DNA of 64,000 nt from Diadema setosum (lineage: Eukaryota; Echinodermata; Echinoidea; Diadematoida; Diadematidae): contig CM067066.1 of NCBI GenBank assembly GCA_033980235.1, positions 33,519,180-33,583,179 of the forward strand, in the 5' to 3' direction. Made by a program: the position numbers and the translations under genes. Below, one piece after another: positions 39,201-48,481 of the stretch. The notes beneath the pieces are model-generated. The model did not search any database. It was given only the letters and a program-made list of their open reading frames with translations, and was not told where the DNA came from. Numbering within the stretch: the first letter of the stretch is position 1; the number at the start of each line of letters is the position of its first letter.

Positions 39201-39419
39201 AAAGCCCGAACCTTCAAACCAGGTGACAAAGTTCTTGTACTGCTGCCCATACAAGGTGAACCACTGAAAGCCAAGTTCAGTGGCCCATACTGTGTCAAAA
39301 AGAAACTCAATGACGTGAATTACGTAGTCAGTACACCAGACAGATGCAAAGAACAGAGAATGTGTCATGTCAATATGTTGAAAGAGTGCTATGACCGAAA
39401 GTCAGTTGGTGTGACATAG
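36282..39419 (+). CDS. Gag-protease-integrase polyprotein (no RT)
   Basis: 1045 codons, intact. Residues 15-57 form a SAP-like helical segment (LSLKDLQRLRKCDL). Residues about 82-140 are a highly charged Glu/Lys/Arg coiled coil. Residues about 150-310 form a SCAN-like capsid (AYELVPEAYRHKFR). A CCHC zinc knuckle lies at 367-380 and a retropepsin at 457 (DTGAS) with LLGNDLAG. Integrase has the zinc site H697, H704, C734, C737, the triad D768, D827, E863 (D,D-35-E) and a GPY module at 1001-1003. The ORF stops soon after, where the RT would start in a Gmr1-like element. A second in-frame ATG at 36288 is also possible. All integrase catalytic residues are present. Confidence 0.95.
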   Translation: MTMSISTMDVQAFVQRTDLSLKDLQRLRKCDLTAIAQHLNVDVPQGARKAEILDLVAGHMELKEEIDTPNQAQMSDQTRLELAKLQMEMEKEKMRLEMERERDREQREVEREIEMKKIEVEQQLKLREMELTHAQTVGNRERAPSEFDLARNIRLVPKFEEDRVDAYFVSFEKVADSLNWPQEFWPLLLQSVFVGKAADVYSSLSKEQSRDYATVKKAVLNAYELVPEAYRHKFRNSYRKPGQTHVEFAREKEMTFDRWYRSLKVDQDFDNLREVVLLEEFKKSVAFSVRLHLEDHKVASLHKAAFMADEYELTHRHENRPPFRNFSGNRRDKNQSSNQQNAGSGMLSAPQPQFDKGSSTSANVIRCFHCHKKGHIKLQCWKLQNGATKEVGFVMSKSVLPENSVPFSETQAIESRSPKFKDRTKQVDESYRSFLFDGEVTPCTSGEAGKPVVILRDTGASQSLMVDGGMTFPPDSAVNAKVLIQTVDGSYMSVPLYRVDLKCDLVSGPVTVGVVPELPMAGIDFLLGNDLAGDKVVASPVVSDKPVVVAETEQLQEEFPGIFPDCVVTRSQARRAVQDDADSVDVEENSGVWLAETFFKDLNDGVAVLGSEANSDGLFSKSSLVEAQQADSELKGLSQTACSEAEAEKVPECYYVKDGILMRKWRPPHRPADEDWTVVRQVVVPPSYRGEILRIAHELPVGGHLGVRKTKDRIMRHFYWPGLNVDVAEFCKTCHTCQVAGKPQHSVKPAPLIPIPAFEEPFSRVLVDCVGPLPRTRSGHKYLLTIMDMSTRFPEAIPLRNITAKTVVDALVQFFTRYGLPKEVQSDQGSNFMSGIFQEVMYRLGVKQLKSSAYHPQSQGALERYHQTLKTMIRAFCEEYPEDWDKGIPFLLFATRDSPNESTGFSPFELVYGHEVRGPLKLIKEKFMTEDDEVHLLDYVSKFRERLSKACEVAREHLKVSQDSMKRKADKNAKARTFKPGDKVLVLLPIQGEPLKAKFSGPYCVKKKLNDVNYVVSTPDRCKEQRMCHVNMLKECYDRKSVGVT

Positions 39420-39747
39420 ATAGTGGATAGCACAGTAGAAGTTAAGGGTGAAAGGTTTTCACCTCACATTACACATACAGTGTTTAGCTTATCCATTACT
39501 GAGGTACCGGTATGCAATTTGAGTTTGACATGATTAGCTCAGAAAATTCAAGCAATATCATTGTAAATGGTATCCATGAAAAGAGAACATGGAATCAATG
39601 CAGCTTTTCAAAAAGCATGTGATAGTATGTGATTATGGTTGTTTGAGTTAGATTTTACCTCACATTCGTTGTAAATAACAATGAGAAATTGTGAAGGTAA
39701 AAGAAACCCTTGCTACGGCAAGGCTTTCTTTTTCCCATGGGGGATGG
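39420..39747 (+). other. Spacer between integrase stop and 3' LTR, with polypurine tract
   Basis: 328 bp with no ORF or RT motif. The end, ATGGGGGATGG at 39737-39747, directly abuts the 3' LTR and is the likely polypurine primer, though it contains T residues. This is where the missing RT/RNase H module would be expected. Confidence 0.75.
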
Positions 39748-40867
39748 TGTCACGAATGTACACACAAGTAGTTATGTACATGTATCAAGGCTGTATGCAT
39801 GGTTGCTATTATGTACACAGGTAGACCAGAATAATGGAGAACATTCTATGTGATATAGATATAGTACATACAGGCTGACCAGATCAGTGGAGAATATTCT
39901 ATGTAGTATACAATGTAGCTACAGTACATGTATGCATGTGACAGGAAATACATTATAGCTCACTCAATCTAGAATGAGTTAACCCATTCCAGAAAATTCT
40001 GGGAAGTGCTGGCTGAGTGAGGCACTGCCCTTGTAGCCCAATGTGATTGGTAGTTAATTTTGGCAATGATGTTATGCACATATTAGGAAGTGAGTCATCC
40101 AGGATTCCTGGAATTTGGACTTGCCAATATGTTCAGGTATGTGGCCCCAGGGTGGAGAAAATTACAGAATGTACTAGAAAGGGGTGAATGGATAGTATAT
40201 AAGCTGGAGAAATTCTGCAGTAGGCAGAGTACCCAACACCTCTGCTCTGGAGAGTTACGTCACTTCTGGCTCTGAAGCGACTTGTTATAGTCAGTCCTGT
40301 GTTACCTGCTGACCTGCTATACAAATTGTGTTTGTGGAGATAAGGCCTGGAAGACATTTTGCCTGCAGAGAATTAATTTGCCTACGTTGGAGATAGACTC
40401 CATATTTTAGTGTCAACGGACATTATTACGGCAAAGCTGTGACGGGCTGGATTCCTTGCTGGACATTATAAAGTGAATCATCATTCAATGCATCAACTGG
40501 ACGTGGTCGTCATAAGTTTTGGATTTTGCACGTTTCGCCGTGGACATACATTGTGGATTTTACCCCGGATTAATAACGAGGATTATCACAACCTGCGCCT
40601 CTGGATTTACGTCTGAGGTATCATTCATCTGTGCATCGAACATCGTATCTGGACACTGTCAAAGGGTTACTTGCTTTCAAATTTTGGACTGTAATGCACG
40701 TAAGTGATTCTATTACCGAGTTGTAATTGTTTGTATTGATCGTTATTGTACTGATGTGAAAACCGATTACGAGTCTGTACCCACAATATCACTGTTAATA
40801 AACCGCCTGAACATTAGTTGATTGTTTCTTTTGTGCGATCATTCTCAGAGTGATTTTGGTCGTAACA
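39748..40867 (+). repeat. 3' LTR
   Basis: 1120 bp, the same length as the 5' copy, with about three substitutions. The AATAAA signal is at 40797-40802. The ATAC duplication follows at 40868. Confidence 0.95.
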
Positions 40868-41268
40868 ATACCACTTTCATAACTTTCTTCATCATTTGAT
40901 TTGATCTACCCCATGAAGTGATAGTGTTATCTTGTTGCAGGATTGAATGAATGTCTCAGATACATAAACTGACTATAAACTGAAAGGCAATATAGAATCA
41001 TGACGTTAGAAATCATGCCAGGGGTCCTTGACTTGAGACTAGCTACCAGACATTGATGCTTTAATAGTGCTGGTCTTGGATCAATTCCCCCACCCCCACC
41101 CCCGTGAAAAAATAAAGTATCACAGAGCAAGTACTGGTTGGCTAGACTTGCTTTATGAGTACTTACATGGACATTTTCGTGCAACATGAAACTATTGCGA
41201 AAATAAAAGCTGACAAAGTGTAATAATTTTATATATCCGATTCCAATGAATTCAAAACACACAAAATT

Positions 41269-41640
41269 CATTGCATCTGACTGACAAATTGCCCAACATC
41301 GACGTAAATAAGCAGTGAATTGATCAGTGTTTTAGTAGAAGCCATGATAAGAAAATCATGGGCATACATACTCAAGCAGGATTCGAACCTACGACCTCCT
41401 GATCTCCAGACAGGCATCATCTCCACTAGACCACCGAGCTTCCGCCTGACAGCAAGTGCTGGTTCTAATCCTTATAGCATGCAGCGGGTACTGCTTTTAT
41501 TATTCAAATTAGTGAAATTCTTCCGTCGAGACGTTTTCATTGCAACTGATTGACAAATTGCCCAACCTCGACGTAAATAAGCACTGAATTGATCAGTGTT
41601 TTAGTAGTAGCCATGGTAAAAAAATCATGGGCATACATAC
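41269..41640. mobile_element. 372-bp element with 103-bp terminal direct repeats and tRNA-like core
   Basis: 41269-41371 and 41538-41640 are direct repeats of equal length with about seven differences. ACAAAATT flanks the unit exactly (41261-41268, 41641-41648), an 8-bp duplication that would be 10 bp if the AC at the repeat end is counted. The repeat ends lack TG...CA. The 166-bp core holds a minus-strand tRNA-like sequence. It could be a partial SINE dimer or a miniature terminal-direct-repeat element. Confidence 0.7.
41369..41440 (-). tRNA. tRNA-like sequence (pseudogene or SINE head)
   Basis: On the minus strand it has an A box TGGTCTAGTGG, a B box GGTTCGAATCC, a pairing acceptor (AGCTCGG with TTGAGTA, 6 of 7 with wobbles) and a T stem. 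Counting the loop gives GGA at the anticodon, a Ser codon, but the long variable arm of tRNA-Ser is missing. It is probably pol III-transcribable at most. Confidence 0.6.
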
Positions 41641-41824
41641 ACAAAATTTATCTCGCCTGGCAGAGCGTGAAAAATTATTCATATATGTGAAAATGCCCAC
41701 TTTTACATGAACACAGTAGAGAGGGGTCGTGTACTCACCGCTAAACTTCACAAGGAGCAGTGTGTGAATTCATTGAACGTGAAAGTTCAGGTACTGTCCT
41801 TGGACTGAGAGTAGGGGCTATATA

Positions 41825-43683
41825 GGGCACGTTCATGCGAATTTCGTAGCCAGAATCACAAACATGGATCATGATTCAAAACGGCGTTTCAAATCACGGT
41901 CTCCGCAGAAGAGCGTTCATGCGGGCTTGCGCAATGCTGATTCTGGCTCAGCTCATCCTTTGCCATTGCACAGCACACTGCGCAGTTTTACCTTGTCTCT
42001 GCAACTCGAGCCTGACCTCCTGTTAAATCCTTCTGCCAACTGATCAGTCAGTTTATTGTAGGCCTTTATGTTTTTATTTCGGTGAATACCTTCCAGTAAG
42101 CTGTGGCATTCAGGCTCTGTCCACAGATCGAGGAATAATCTTCATCTCTCCAATTGTTTTCCTTGGTAGACACAGCTGCAGCCAATTTATCAACTCAATC
42201 GGAGAGTAATTACATGTATTATTATAATAAACAGCTAGATACTAGCGTAGAATCGGTGTATGGCGTTGATATAAACAAGAGACCGGCGGGTCTAGCGCTC
42301 ACCTGAGTATCGCAAGTTCACCTTTCACGCAGTCACTAATCTAAATTATTCACAGCTCTACTAAAATTTGACCAGGCATTCTCAAGTAGAAGATGAAAAT
42401 GTACAATAAGGGCCCAAATTTTTTAAGATTCCTTAATTTGGGGGGGGGGGGGGGATTGGGGCCCCCTGGGGCCCTCTGGGTGGGGCATGGTGCCCATTTT
42501 AATAAATTGAGATCCTGACCCCCTAGGGATGATACCTGCCAAGTTTGATGAAAATCCATCATGAGGTTTTCAGGAAGAAGATGAAAATGTACAATTCAGG
42601 CCCCCATTTGGACCTTCTCAACTCCCCCCCCCCCCCCCCCCCCGCCCCTTAGAGGGGCACCCCTGGATCTGCTATGAACAAACTTGAAACTACAGTCATT
42701 AATGTACTCACTCATAAAATTATCTTAGCTCTATAACTTCTGATTCTAGAGAAGTTTTTGAAAGATTCATTTTGGGGGGTTTGGGCCCCCCTGGGGGCCC
42801 CCTGGGTGGGGCATGGTGCCCATCCTAACAAATTGAGATCCTAACCCCCTAGGGATGCTACCTGCCAAGTTTGGTGCAAATGGGTGATGGGGTTCTCAAG
42901 AAGAAGATGAAAATGTACAATTTAGGCCCCATTAGGACCCCTCCCCACCCCCTTCCCCTGGGTCCAAAGGGGGGCACCCCTGATTCTGCCATGAACAAAC
43001 TTGAAACTACAGTCATCAATGTACTAACTCATAGTATTAACTTAGCTCTATCACTTCTGGTTCTAGAGAAGAAGATTTTTACAGATTCCTTAATTTTGGG
43101 GGGTTTTGTGCCCCCTTGGGGGCCCCCTGGGTGGGGCATGGTGCCCATTTTAACAAATTGAGTTCCTAACCCCCTAGGGATGCTACCTGCCAAGTTTGAT
43201 GAAAATCGGGTCTTGGGGTTTTCAAGAAGAAGATGAAAATGTAAAAAGTTTACACACGACGCACGACGCACGACGCACGACGCACGCCGGACGAAGGGCG
43301 AGCGCAATAGCTCACTTGAGCCTTTAGCTCAGGTGAGCTAACAAACTAGTGCAGGTATGGTACCGAAACACATGATTCATAAGACGTACACAAGCGCACG
43401 AACAGAACCAGTTCTAAGCTGTGGGATACCCCGTGAGACACGCATGCGCACAGCACACAATGACGTCCAGAATCATGACTGAAAATCACGGTTGCGTTCA
43501 TGCGGTTTCTGCGATTGTGATTCTGGGAGAATCATGATTCAAAACGCCCTTCTTTCCACATTTCAGATCGGCGTTTTGAAACGCGTTTAAATGGAAAAAT
43601 CGCATGAACGCAACACAACTAAACAAGTTTAGCGACTAAATGCGTTTTAGAAACGCAATTCTAGTTTCGCATGAACGCAGCCC
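41825..43683. mobile_element. GGGC..GTTCATGCG foldback, copy 2, with a 1.06-kb insertion
   Basis: Left end GGGCACGTTCATGCGAA and inverted right end GGGCTGCGTTCATGCGAA, each with TA outside. Removing 42279-43339 and one AACAA leaves about 790 bp that align with the 802-bp copy at 18043. Confidence 0.8.
42279..43339. mobile_element. 1061-bp CTCACCTGAG repeat with 330-bp tandem units
   Basis: It is inserted with an AACAA duplication (42274-42278, 43340-43344). CCCCCTAGGGATG recurs at roughly 330-bp spacing (near 42520, 42850, 43180). Units share GATGAAAATGTACAA and GGGTGGGGCATGGTGCCC. The right end has a GACGCAC run (43256-43292) and AGCTCAGGTGAGCT, partly inverted to AGCGCTCACCTGAG at the left. 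No ORF. Confidence 0.8.
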
Positions 43684-43885
43684 TAAAGTTAGTTCTATGG
43701 TTGGAGCAACTTTTTTAAAGATTCAAGGCAGTTATCTATAACTCGCTAGGATCTTCACCTTGAGCTCTTTTATAGTTCATCCTACCCTTGGCTTAGGTGC
43801 TTCCTTTCAGATTTTAAAATGTCAAAGTCCATGAAGGGCAAGCCTGAGGCTGGGTTTACTCTTTAAGAGTTAAAATGTTTCACAT

Positions 43886-44243
43886 GGGCGGTGAGTTAGC
43901 TCAATCGGTACTGTGTCTACCTCACAATCCAAAGGACCTGGGTTCGATTCCCCAGTCCCACTGAGCTATGTTGTGTTTAATCATACCGTTGCTTCTAGTA
44001 AGAGGCAAACAACTCTGTCCCTCGGATAAGACATAAAATGGAGGTCCCATGTGAGAGAGAGTTGCAACTTATGCACGTAAAAGATCCCGCTTCATTTATT
44101 CATTGCAAAGAGCAGGGAGTTTAACCTGGTGAAAAGGTCCCGCTTCACATCCAACCGGACCCCATGGAAGACCAGCTTAGCGGAGCTGAATATGGGCTAT
44201 CCAGCCATCTTCTCAGACGGAAATCAAACAAAGAAACAAACAT
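43886..44243 (+). mobile_element. tRNA-derived SINE with conserved central domain
   Basis: The tRNA-like head has an A box TTAGCTCAATCGG and a B box GGTTCGATTCC (43941). The body contains ATGGAGGTCCCATGTG and GCACGTAAAAGATCCCGC, resembling the central domain shared by several metazoan SINE families (possibly Nin-type; the name is from memory and uncertain). The A-rich tail ends about 15 bp from the 44258-44407 exon donor. Confidence 0.75.
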
Positions 44244-44257
44244 GGTCATGAACTCAC

Positions 44258-44407
44258 CACAAGGTCTTCGAGGAGTAGTGTCCGGACAATGTAGTAGTGA
44301 TGTCTTTCTTGTCTGAGGTAGGTCACTTTGAAGAGGGTATCTTCACAGATGAGCGTATCTGTATTCCCGTTGTCTTGGCCACGTGGAAAGTAGTCTGCAC
44401 ATTTTTG
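44258..44407 (-). CDS. PTPN1/PTPN2-like: PTPN1/2-like exon, central beta-sheet region
   Basis: The exon is 150 bp, 50 codons, phase 0 at both ends, with acceptor AAATTCAG and donor GTGAGTTC. It starts QKCADYFPRGQDNG and ends HHYYIVRTLLLEDLV. KC..Y.P after the previous exon's FVENHQ, and the Y..VR.L.LE strand before the WPD-loop exon, match the PTPN1/2 order. The region between them is longer in acidic/polar residues and less conserved, as usual for this part of the fold. A tRNA-derived SINE ends about 15 bp from this donor on the intron side. Confidence 0.9.
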
Positions 44408-44820
44408 CTGAATTTAAAAAAAAAAACCCAGAGAGATATGTGAGTATTTCTTTCTCCATGGAAACCTCGCATAACATTCAAGATCAATATAGATTAGAAC
44501 TTCACCCTCTTCTCTGCAAAGATATGTTAGTATTTTGTGGTAGTATTTGGTTTAGATAATTATTTCAGAGGTACTCTTGTCAAATCCATAGAAGACAAGA
44601 AATGTAAGACAAAGAATGACACTTTATATTTTCATTATAAAATTTTGGTACGAATGCAATCCTGACTTTTTAATAAGACATTATATTCCCTAATTTCATA
44701 GACACGAAAAAAAAGACTGCTTGTTATAGCAAAGGTTTCATAATATTCTCATGTACTTTATCTGGCAGATGCATCACGAAAACGGTGCATTGGTATATTA
44801 CATACAAACAAGGCTGTTAA

Positions 44821-45139
44821 CCCATATCGGGCCAACGCACCTGTGTACACAAACACCCAAGTGGCCCAGCACCGTGGCCCAACTCTCCAAACAATCGCTC
44901 TTCATTAGCAAGCAATGAAAAAAACATAAACAAGATATAATATCATTTGAAAGAGGAAAAAAAATCTCTTTAGTATGGTATATAACATGCTGCCACTCAA
45001 TGCATAGTACAGTCATAGTACTCAGCGGAAATGACTGACGTCATTCATACGTCATTTCATTCACTACGGGATATTCCGTATGTGGCCCCTGCGGCGTTCG
45101 GACGAACTATGGAATATCCCATAGATGGCCCGATATGGG
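44821..45139. mobile_element. piggyBac-like MITE, CCCATATCGGGCCA ends
   Basis: Perfect inverted ends CCCATATCGGGCCA, with TTAA at 44817-44820 and 45140-45143. There is an internal TGACGTCATTCATACGTCAT region. No transposase, so mobilised in trans. Confidence 0.85.
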
Positions 45140-45756
45140 TTAACAGTGTTACAGCCAATTGCAAAAGAGATACAGCAGATTATGATCAGTTGGATTTAAA
45201 TTATTATGAGTGGATGCATCTGAGGAAGAATGAAATGAAAGGCAAACTGAAAGCACCTGGATGTGTATTTGCATTAGATCATTTTTTTTTTTCCTCTCTG
45301 GAGGTCACATCCGCTTTTGCCAATTAATCAGCATTTACAACTGTATGATAATTGCTTCTCCTGTTTATAATAGCGGCATTTCCTTTTCATTACACTCAAA
45401 TTGGCCATACAATCCAAACACACAATGCACACATTACCTTCATAAACACGAAAGAGAAACTTTTTTTCTTTTTAGAGGGGAAATGGTCAATGAAGAATTC
45501 ATCCTGTTATCCCAGTACATTTCCTACTGCTTTATCATGCCATATAAGACCAGTGTTTTTCCCAGTGCTTGATTGCACAATAGATTTGATTTGTACATAT
45601 GGATTTCAATGCTCTGAATTCTAAATGGTAGACTGAGGGAATGGCTACCATTATATATGGCTCTAGACAGTAGAAACAGATGTATGTCAACAAGACATTT
45701 CTATTTTCAACATAAAATTCATTACCCCAGCTTTTGTTGGAAGAGCCATTATACAT

Positions 45757-45758
45757 GC

Positions 45759-45803
<45 letters not shown>
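45757..45803. repeat. (AT)n(AC)n microsatellite
   Basis: A run of AT dinucleotides merges into a run of AC dinucleotides. Confidence 0.95.
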
Positions 45804-46628
45804 TATGTATGTACAATGTATGTATCATAAAAAGCAGAAAGAATCTAAAGGCATTTGAACAAGCAGCTGATAGTTGGTAAACAAGTTTTCATTCCTTGCT
45901 CTTTATTGCTTTAATACTGGTGCTTGAAACTCAAAATAGTCTTCAATTTCCTTGACCTTGATGCTCCACTGTACTACAAAACAAACAAGATGACAGAGGC
46001 AACAGTTGCCAGTTGATCTCTGGGAGTGTGCAAACAACCAAAGTACACACCTTGTAGTTACCATGTTGTTATGACAGCACTTAGCCAACAGTTCTAAGCA
46101 TTTCATAAGGCAACCTTTGTAGCTAGTCACATGTACGAAAGTTGAACAGTCTTTCTATTGCCTGATGAGCAGTCATAATGTGAGGATGAAATAATTTAAA
46201 CCAATGGTTTAGAAATGTGCCATTCTGGGGGATCATCATCCTAATGACCATCTCAAAGATACACAGACCTGGGGTTCAAGAGGGCCCTGCTGAATGGCCT
46301 GACGACCACCTCCATCTTCAATATGAAGATTTAGGACATAAAGCTTGTTTTAAAACTGTCAATCAAAGTAGTTATAAGTAAGTTTCTGTGGCTAGCTTTC
46401 AAGCAAACTTACTCTTCGAAGCAGGGCTGCACACGCACCCATTTTTTCTACTGGTCCAACCTACATGTATCTGTCAGACTTGTAGGTGCCCAGTTTTTCC
46501 ATCTTTTACTGGTCCATTCCTGAAAAAGTTACTGGTCCGACAGTGATTTTTACTGGTCAGGGACTGTCGCACCAGTGCCAGTGTGCAGTGTTGCTTTGAA
46601 GGATCTCTACGTACAAACATGTAGGACC

Positions 46629-46838
46629 TACTGTAAAACACGATATTTTTGCGGCATGAAATTTTTGCGAATTGGAACCGACAGCCTTTTTTGTGGCATG
46701 AAATTTTCGCAAGTTGCCTCTAACATTCAATGCGTAAAGTGTAGGCAAGAACTTTCATGTTCATTTTAATTTCGCGAATCTTGGCTCTCGCAAAATACAC
46801 GAAATTAAAATGCACACGAACATTCGTTTTACGCTAGT
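46629..46838 (+). mobile_element. TACTGTAAAACATGA MITE, copy 3
   Basis: It starts TACTGTAAAACACGATATT; the GCGAATTGGAACCGACAGCC and TTTTAATTTCGCGAA blocks match 12676. The right end (GTTTTACGCTAGTA) is decayed. Confidence 0.8.
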
Positions 46839-46962
46839 AAGTGGAACCAGCCAGGAACAATGGAGGAATCAAGAGACAAGCTGAGACTGACATCATTTCA
46901 ACCACTGTTTTTTACACACTCACTGGTTTGATTCGGACATTCAGGACATGGCAGATGCTTAA

Positions 46963-47346
46963 AGGGATCGTACAGTTTTGGTTGAGACCTAATTTCAGGT
47001 TTCTAACATTTTTTTGGTGAGATAATGAGAAACCTGGAAATGAAATATCAAAGAGCATGTCATTCTATTAGGAATTCAACGTTTCTTTGATGAAAATTGG
47101 TTTTGAAATGGCTGATATATCCAGAAAAGGGCGATTCTAATAAAGTGTGGGACCCACACTTTATTACGATCGCTTTGGTTTACTTTGTTTTTGGATGTTT
47201 CAGCTATTCCAAACCCGACTTTCATCAAATAAACTTTCAATTCCTCCTAAAATGGTATGCTCTGTACTACATCATAAGTGTTTTCTTGGTATCTTGCTGA
47301 AAATTAAAAGCCAAATTCTCATCTCCACCAATACTGTACCATCCCT
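46963..47346. mobile_element. AGGGAT foldback, TTAA-flanked, copy 2
   Basis: It starts AGGGATCGTACAGTTTTGG and ends CTGTACCATCCCT, with TTAA at 46959-46962 and 47347-47350. It aligns along its length with 9571-9965. Confidence 0.85.
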
Positions 47347-48481
47347 TTAACAGCGCTCTCTTGAATCCTGGATTAATTTACTTTTAAAAGAAATTACCCT
47401 AATTTTACCAATCAGAGCTCAGGTGTTGGATGAAAAAGGGCTCATCATAGAATGAAGTGGTTGCGTACAAAGCTTGTACATCATAGCACGCACAGCAGAT
47501 GGCCGAAATCATCTTTTATTCTACCACTGAAGAAAGGCACCTGAGATTTTGTGTACAGGATATTCTGATTTCTTGTGGCAAAATCCATGATTGGACTGAA
47601 CTGACAGTGAGCATCAGATGCAATGCTATGCTATATAAAATGAAATATTCACTTTGAAGAAATAGGATTCTAAAAAAAGGACAATCATTCCTTTCAGTCC
47701 AAATCACCTAAGTCTTGGAAATAAATTTGACTCAACCATGACTACTGAACTGCCTCCCACACAAAGAAGCGTACCATCAATCAACATGAAGTTACATATT
47801 ACGCATCTCATATAACAAGTTGCAAATATTAGGGAAATGGAATGCACACAAATATGCACAATAACAAGGTAAAATGATACGGGCATTAACTTGGTTATCT
47901 TGTTTAATGTGCGAAGTTTCCTAGAAAGCTCATGGAATTTATTTTTCAACTGGTGTACCAGTTTTGCTTTTGAAAGGATTGTTTCAAAAACAATGAAAGA
48001 CATGTATTCCATATCATTCCTAATAAAAATATCATTAACATCATTGTTTATTGTTAATTGGGCATCATAGGACTAAAGCTCCTATGACGTAAATTATTTC
48101 CATGAAAACTCCCAAATTCTATTCTGAATCATTAATTGTAATTTAAATACTGACATGAGAATCACATTATAAGCAAGCAAGAACTGGACATCAGACTACT
48201 CAGAAATCAACAAGATTCCAAATCGACAAGTCTACGGCTCATTTCACAAACAAAATATAAACGGCTGACATGGTTGTGGACTTACCAAAATATTTGTAGA
48301 TGAGGTACATTCATTACATTGTTTATTAGTAATATTGAACATAAATATAACTAGAGAAATCTAACTACTGAACAGAGTTGACTGTGATGTCTCAGCTCCT
48401 CACACAATCACTATCAATAATCATAATATCTGCCATAGGAGCATGCTTTGTTTGTTTTGTTTGTTTCTTATGAAGCTCATT

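Larger units (their letters stand above)
35026..40867 (+). mobile_element. Gmr1-like Ty3/gypsy LTR retrotransposon lacking RT/RNase H
   Basis: The element is 5842 bp with two 1120-bp LTRs starting TGTCACG and ending CGTAACA, flanked by ATAC target duplications (35022-35025, 40868-40871). One ORF encodes Gag-protease-integrase. The SCAN-like Gag and strong integrase similarity suggest the Gmr1-like clade, in which integrase precedes reverse transcriptase. Here only 328 bp separate the integrase stop from the 3' LTR, and they contain no reverse transcriptase or RNase H. With LTRs differing at about three positions (two near 35796-35812, one near 35128), the insertion is very recent, so RT must have been supplied in trans. 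It is antisense to the host phosphatase gene. Confidence 0.95.
41161..41709. mobile_element. TACTGTAAAAGTGGA-family MITE, copy 5, split by an insertion
   Basis: The left half has TTACATGGACATTTTCGTGC and GCGAAAATAAAAGC. The right half, from 41649, has GAGCGTGAAAAATTATTC and ends CCCACTTTTACATG. The two halves are separated by the 372-bp direct-repeat element. The ends are decayed relative to copy 1. Confidence 0.55.
4865..44257 (-). other. 39.4-kb transposon-rich intron
   Basis: This intron separates the exon ending LLLEDLV from the P-loop exon and contains most elements listed here. Stretches where I see no gene or definable repeat are 4865-7733 (only A/T tracts such as 6449-6468 and 6612-6624), 9970-12165 (a small perfect hairpin at 10463-10491), 12890-15939 (homopolymer runs near 14010-14030 and 14833-14858), 22160-29480 (microsatellites and GGAGAACATCC x3 near 23560-23590) and 32662-33990 (a 30-bp tandem duplication near 33819-33880). 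Confidence 0.8.

Noticed and set aside
37794..39368. Several 66-88-codon minus-strand ORFs opposite the Gag-PR-IN ORF
   Set aside because: They are antisense shadows of a real coding frame with no domain of their own.
43886..43963. Functional tRNA gene on the plus strand
   Set aside because: A and B boxes are good but it continues into a SINE body and A-rich tail, and the acceptor stem is weak.
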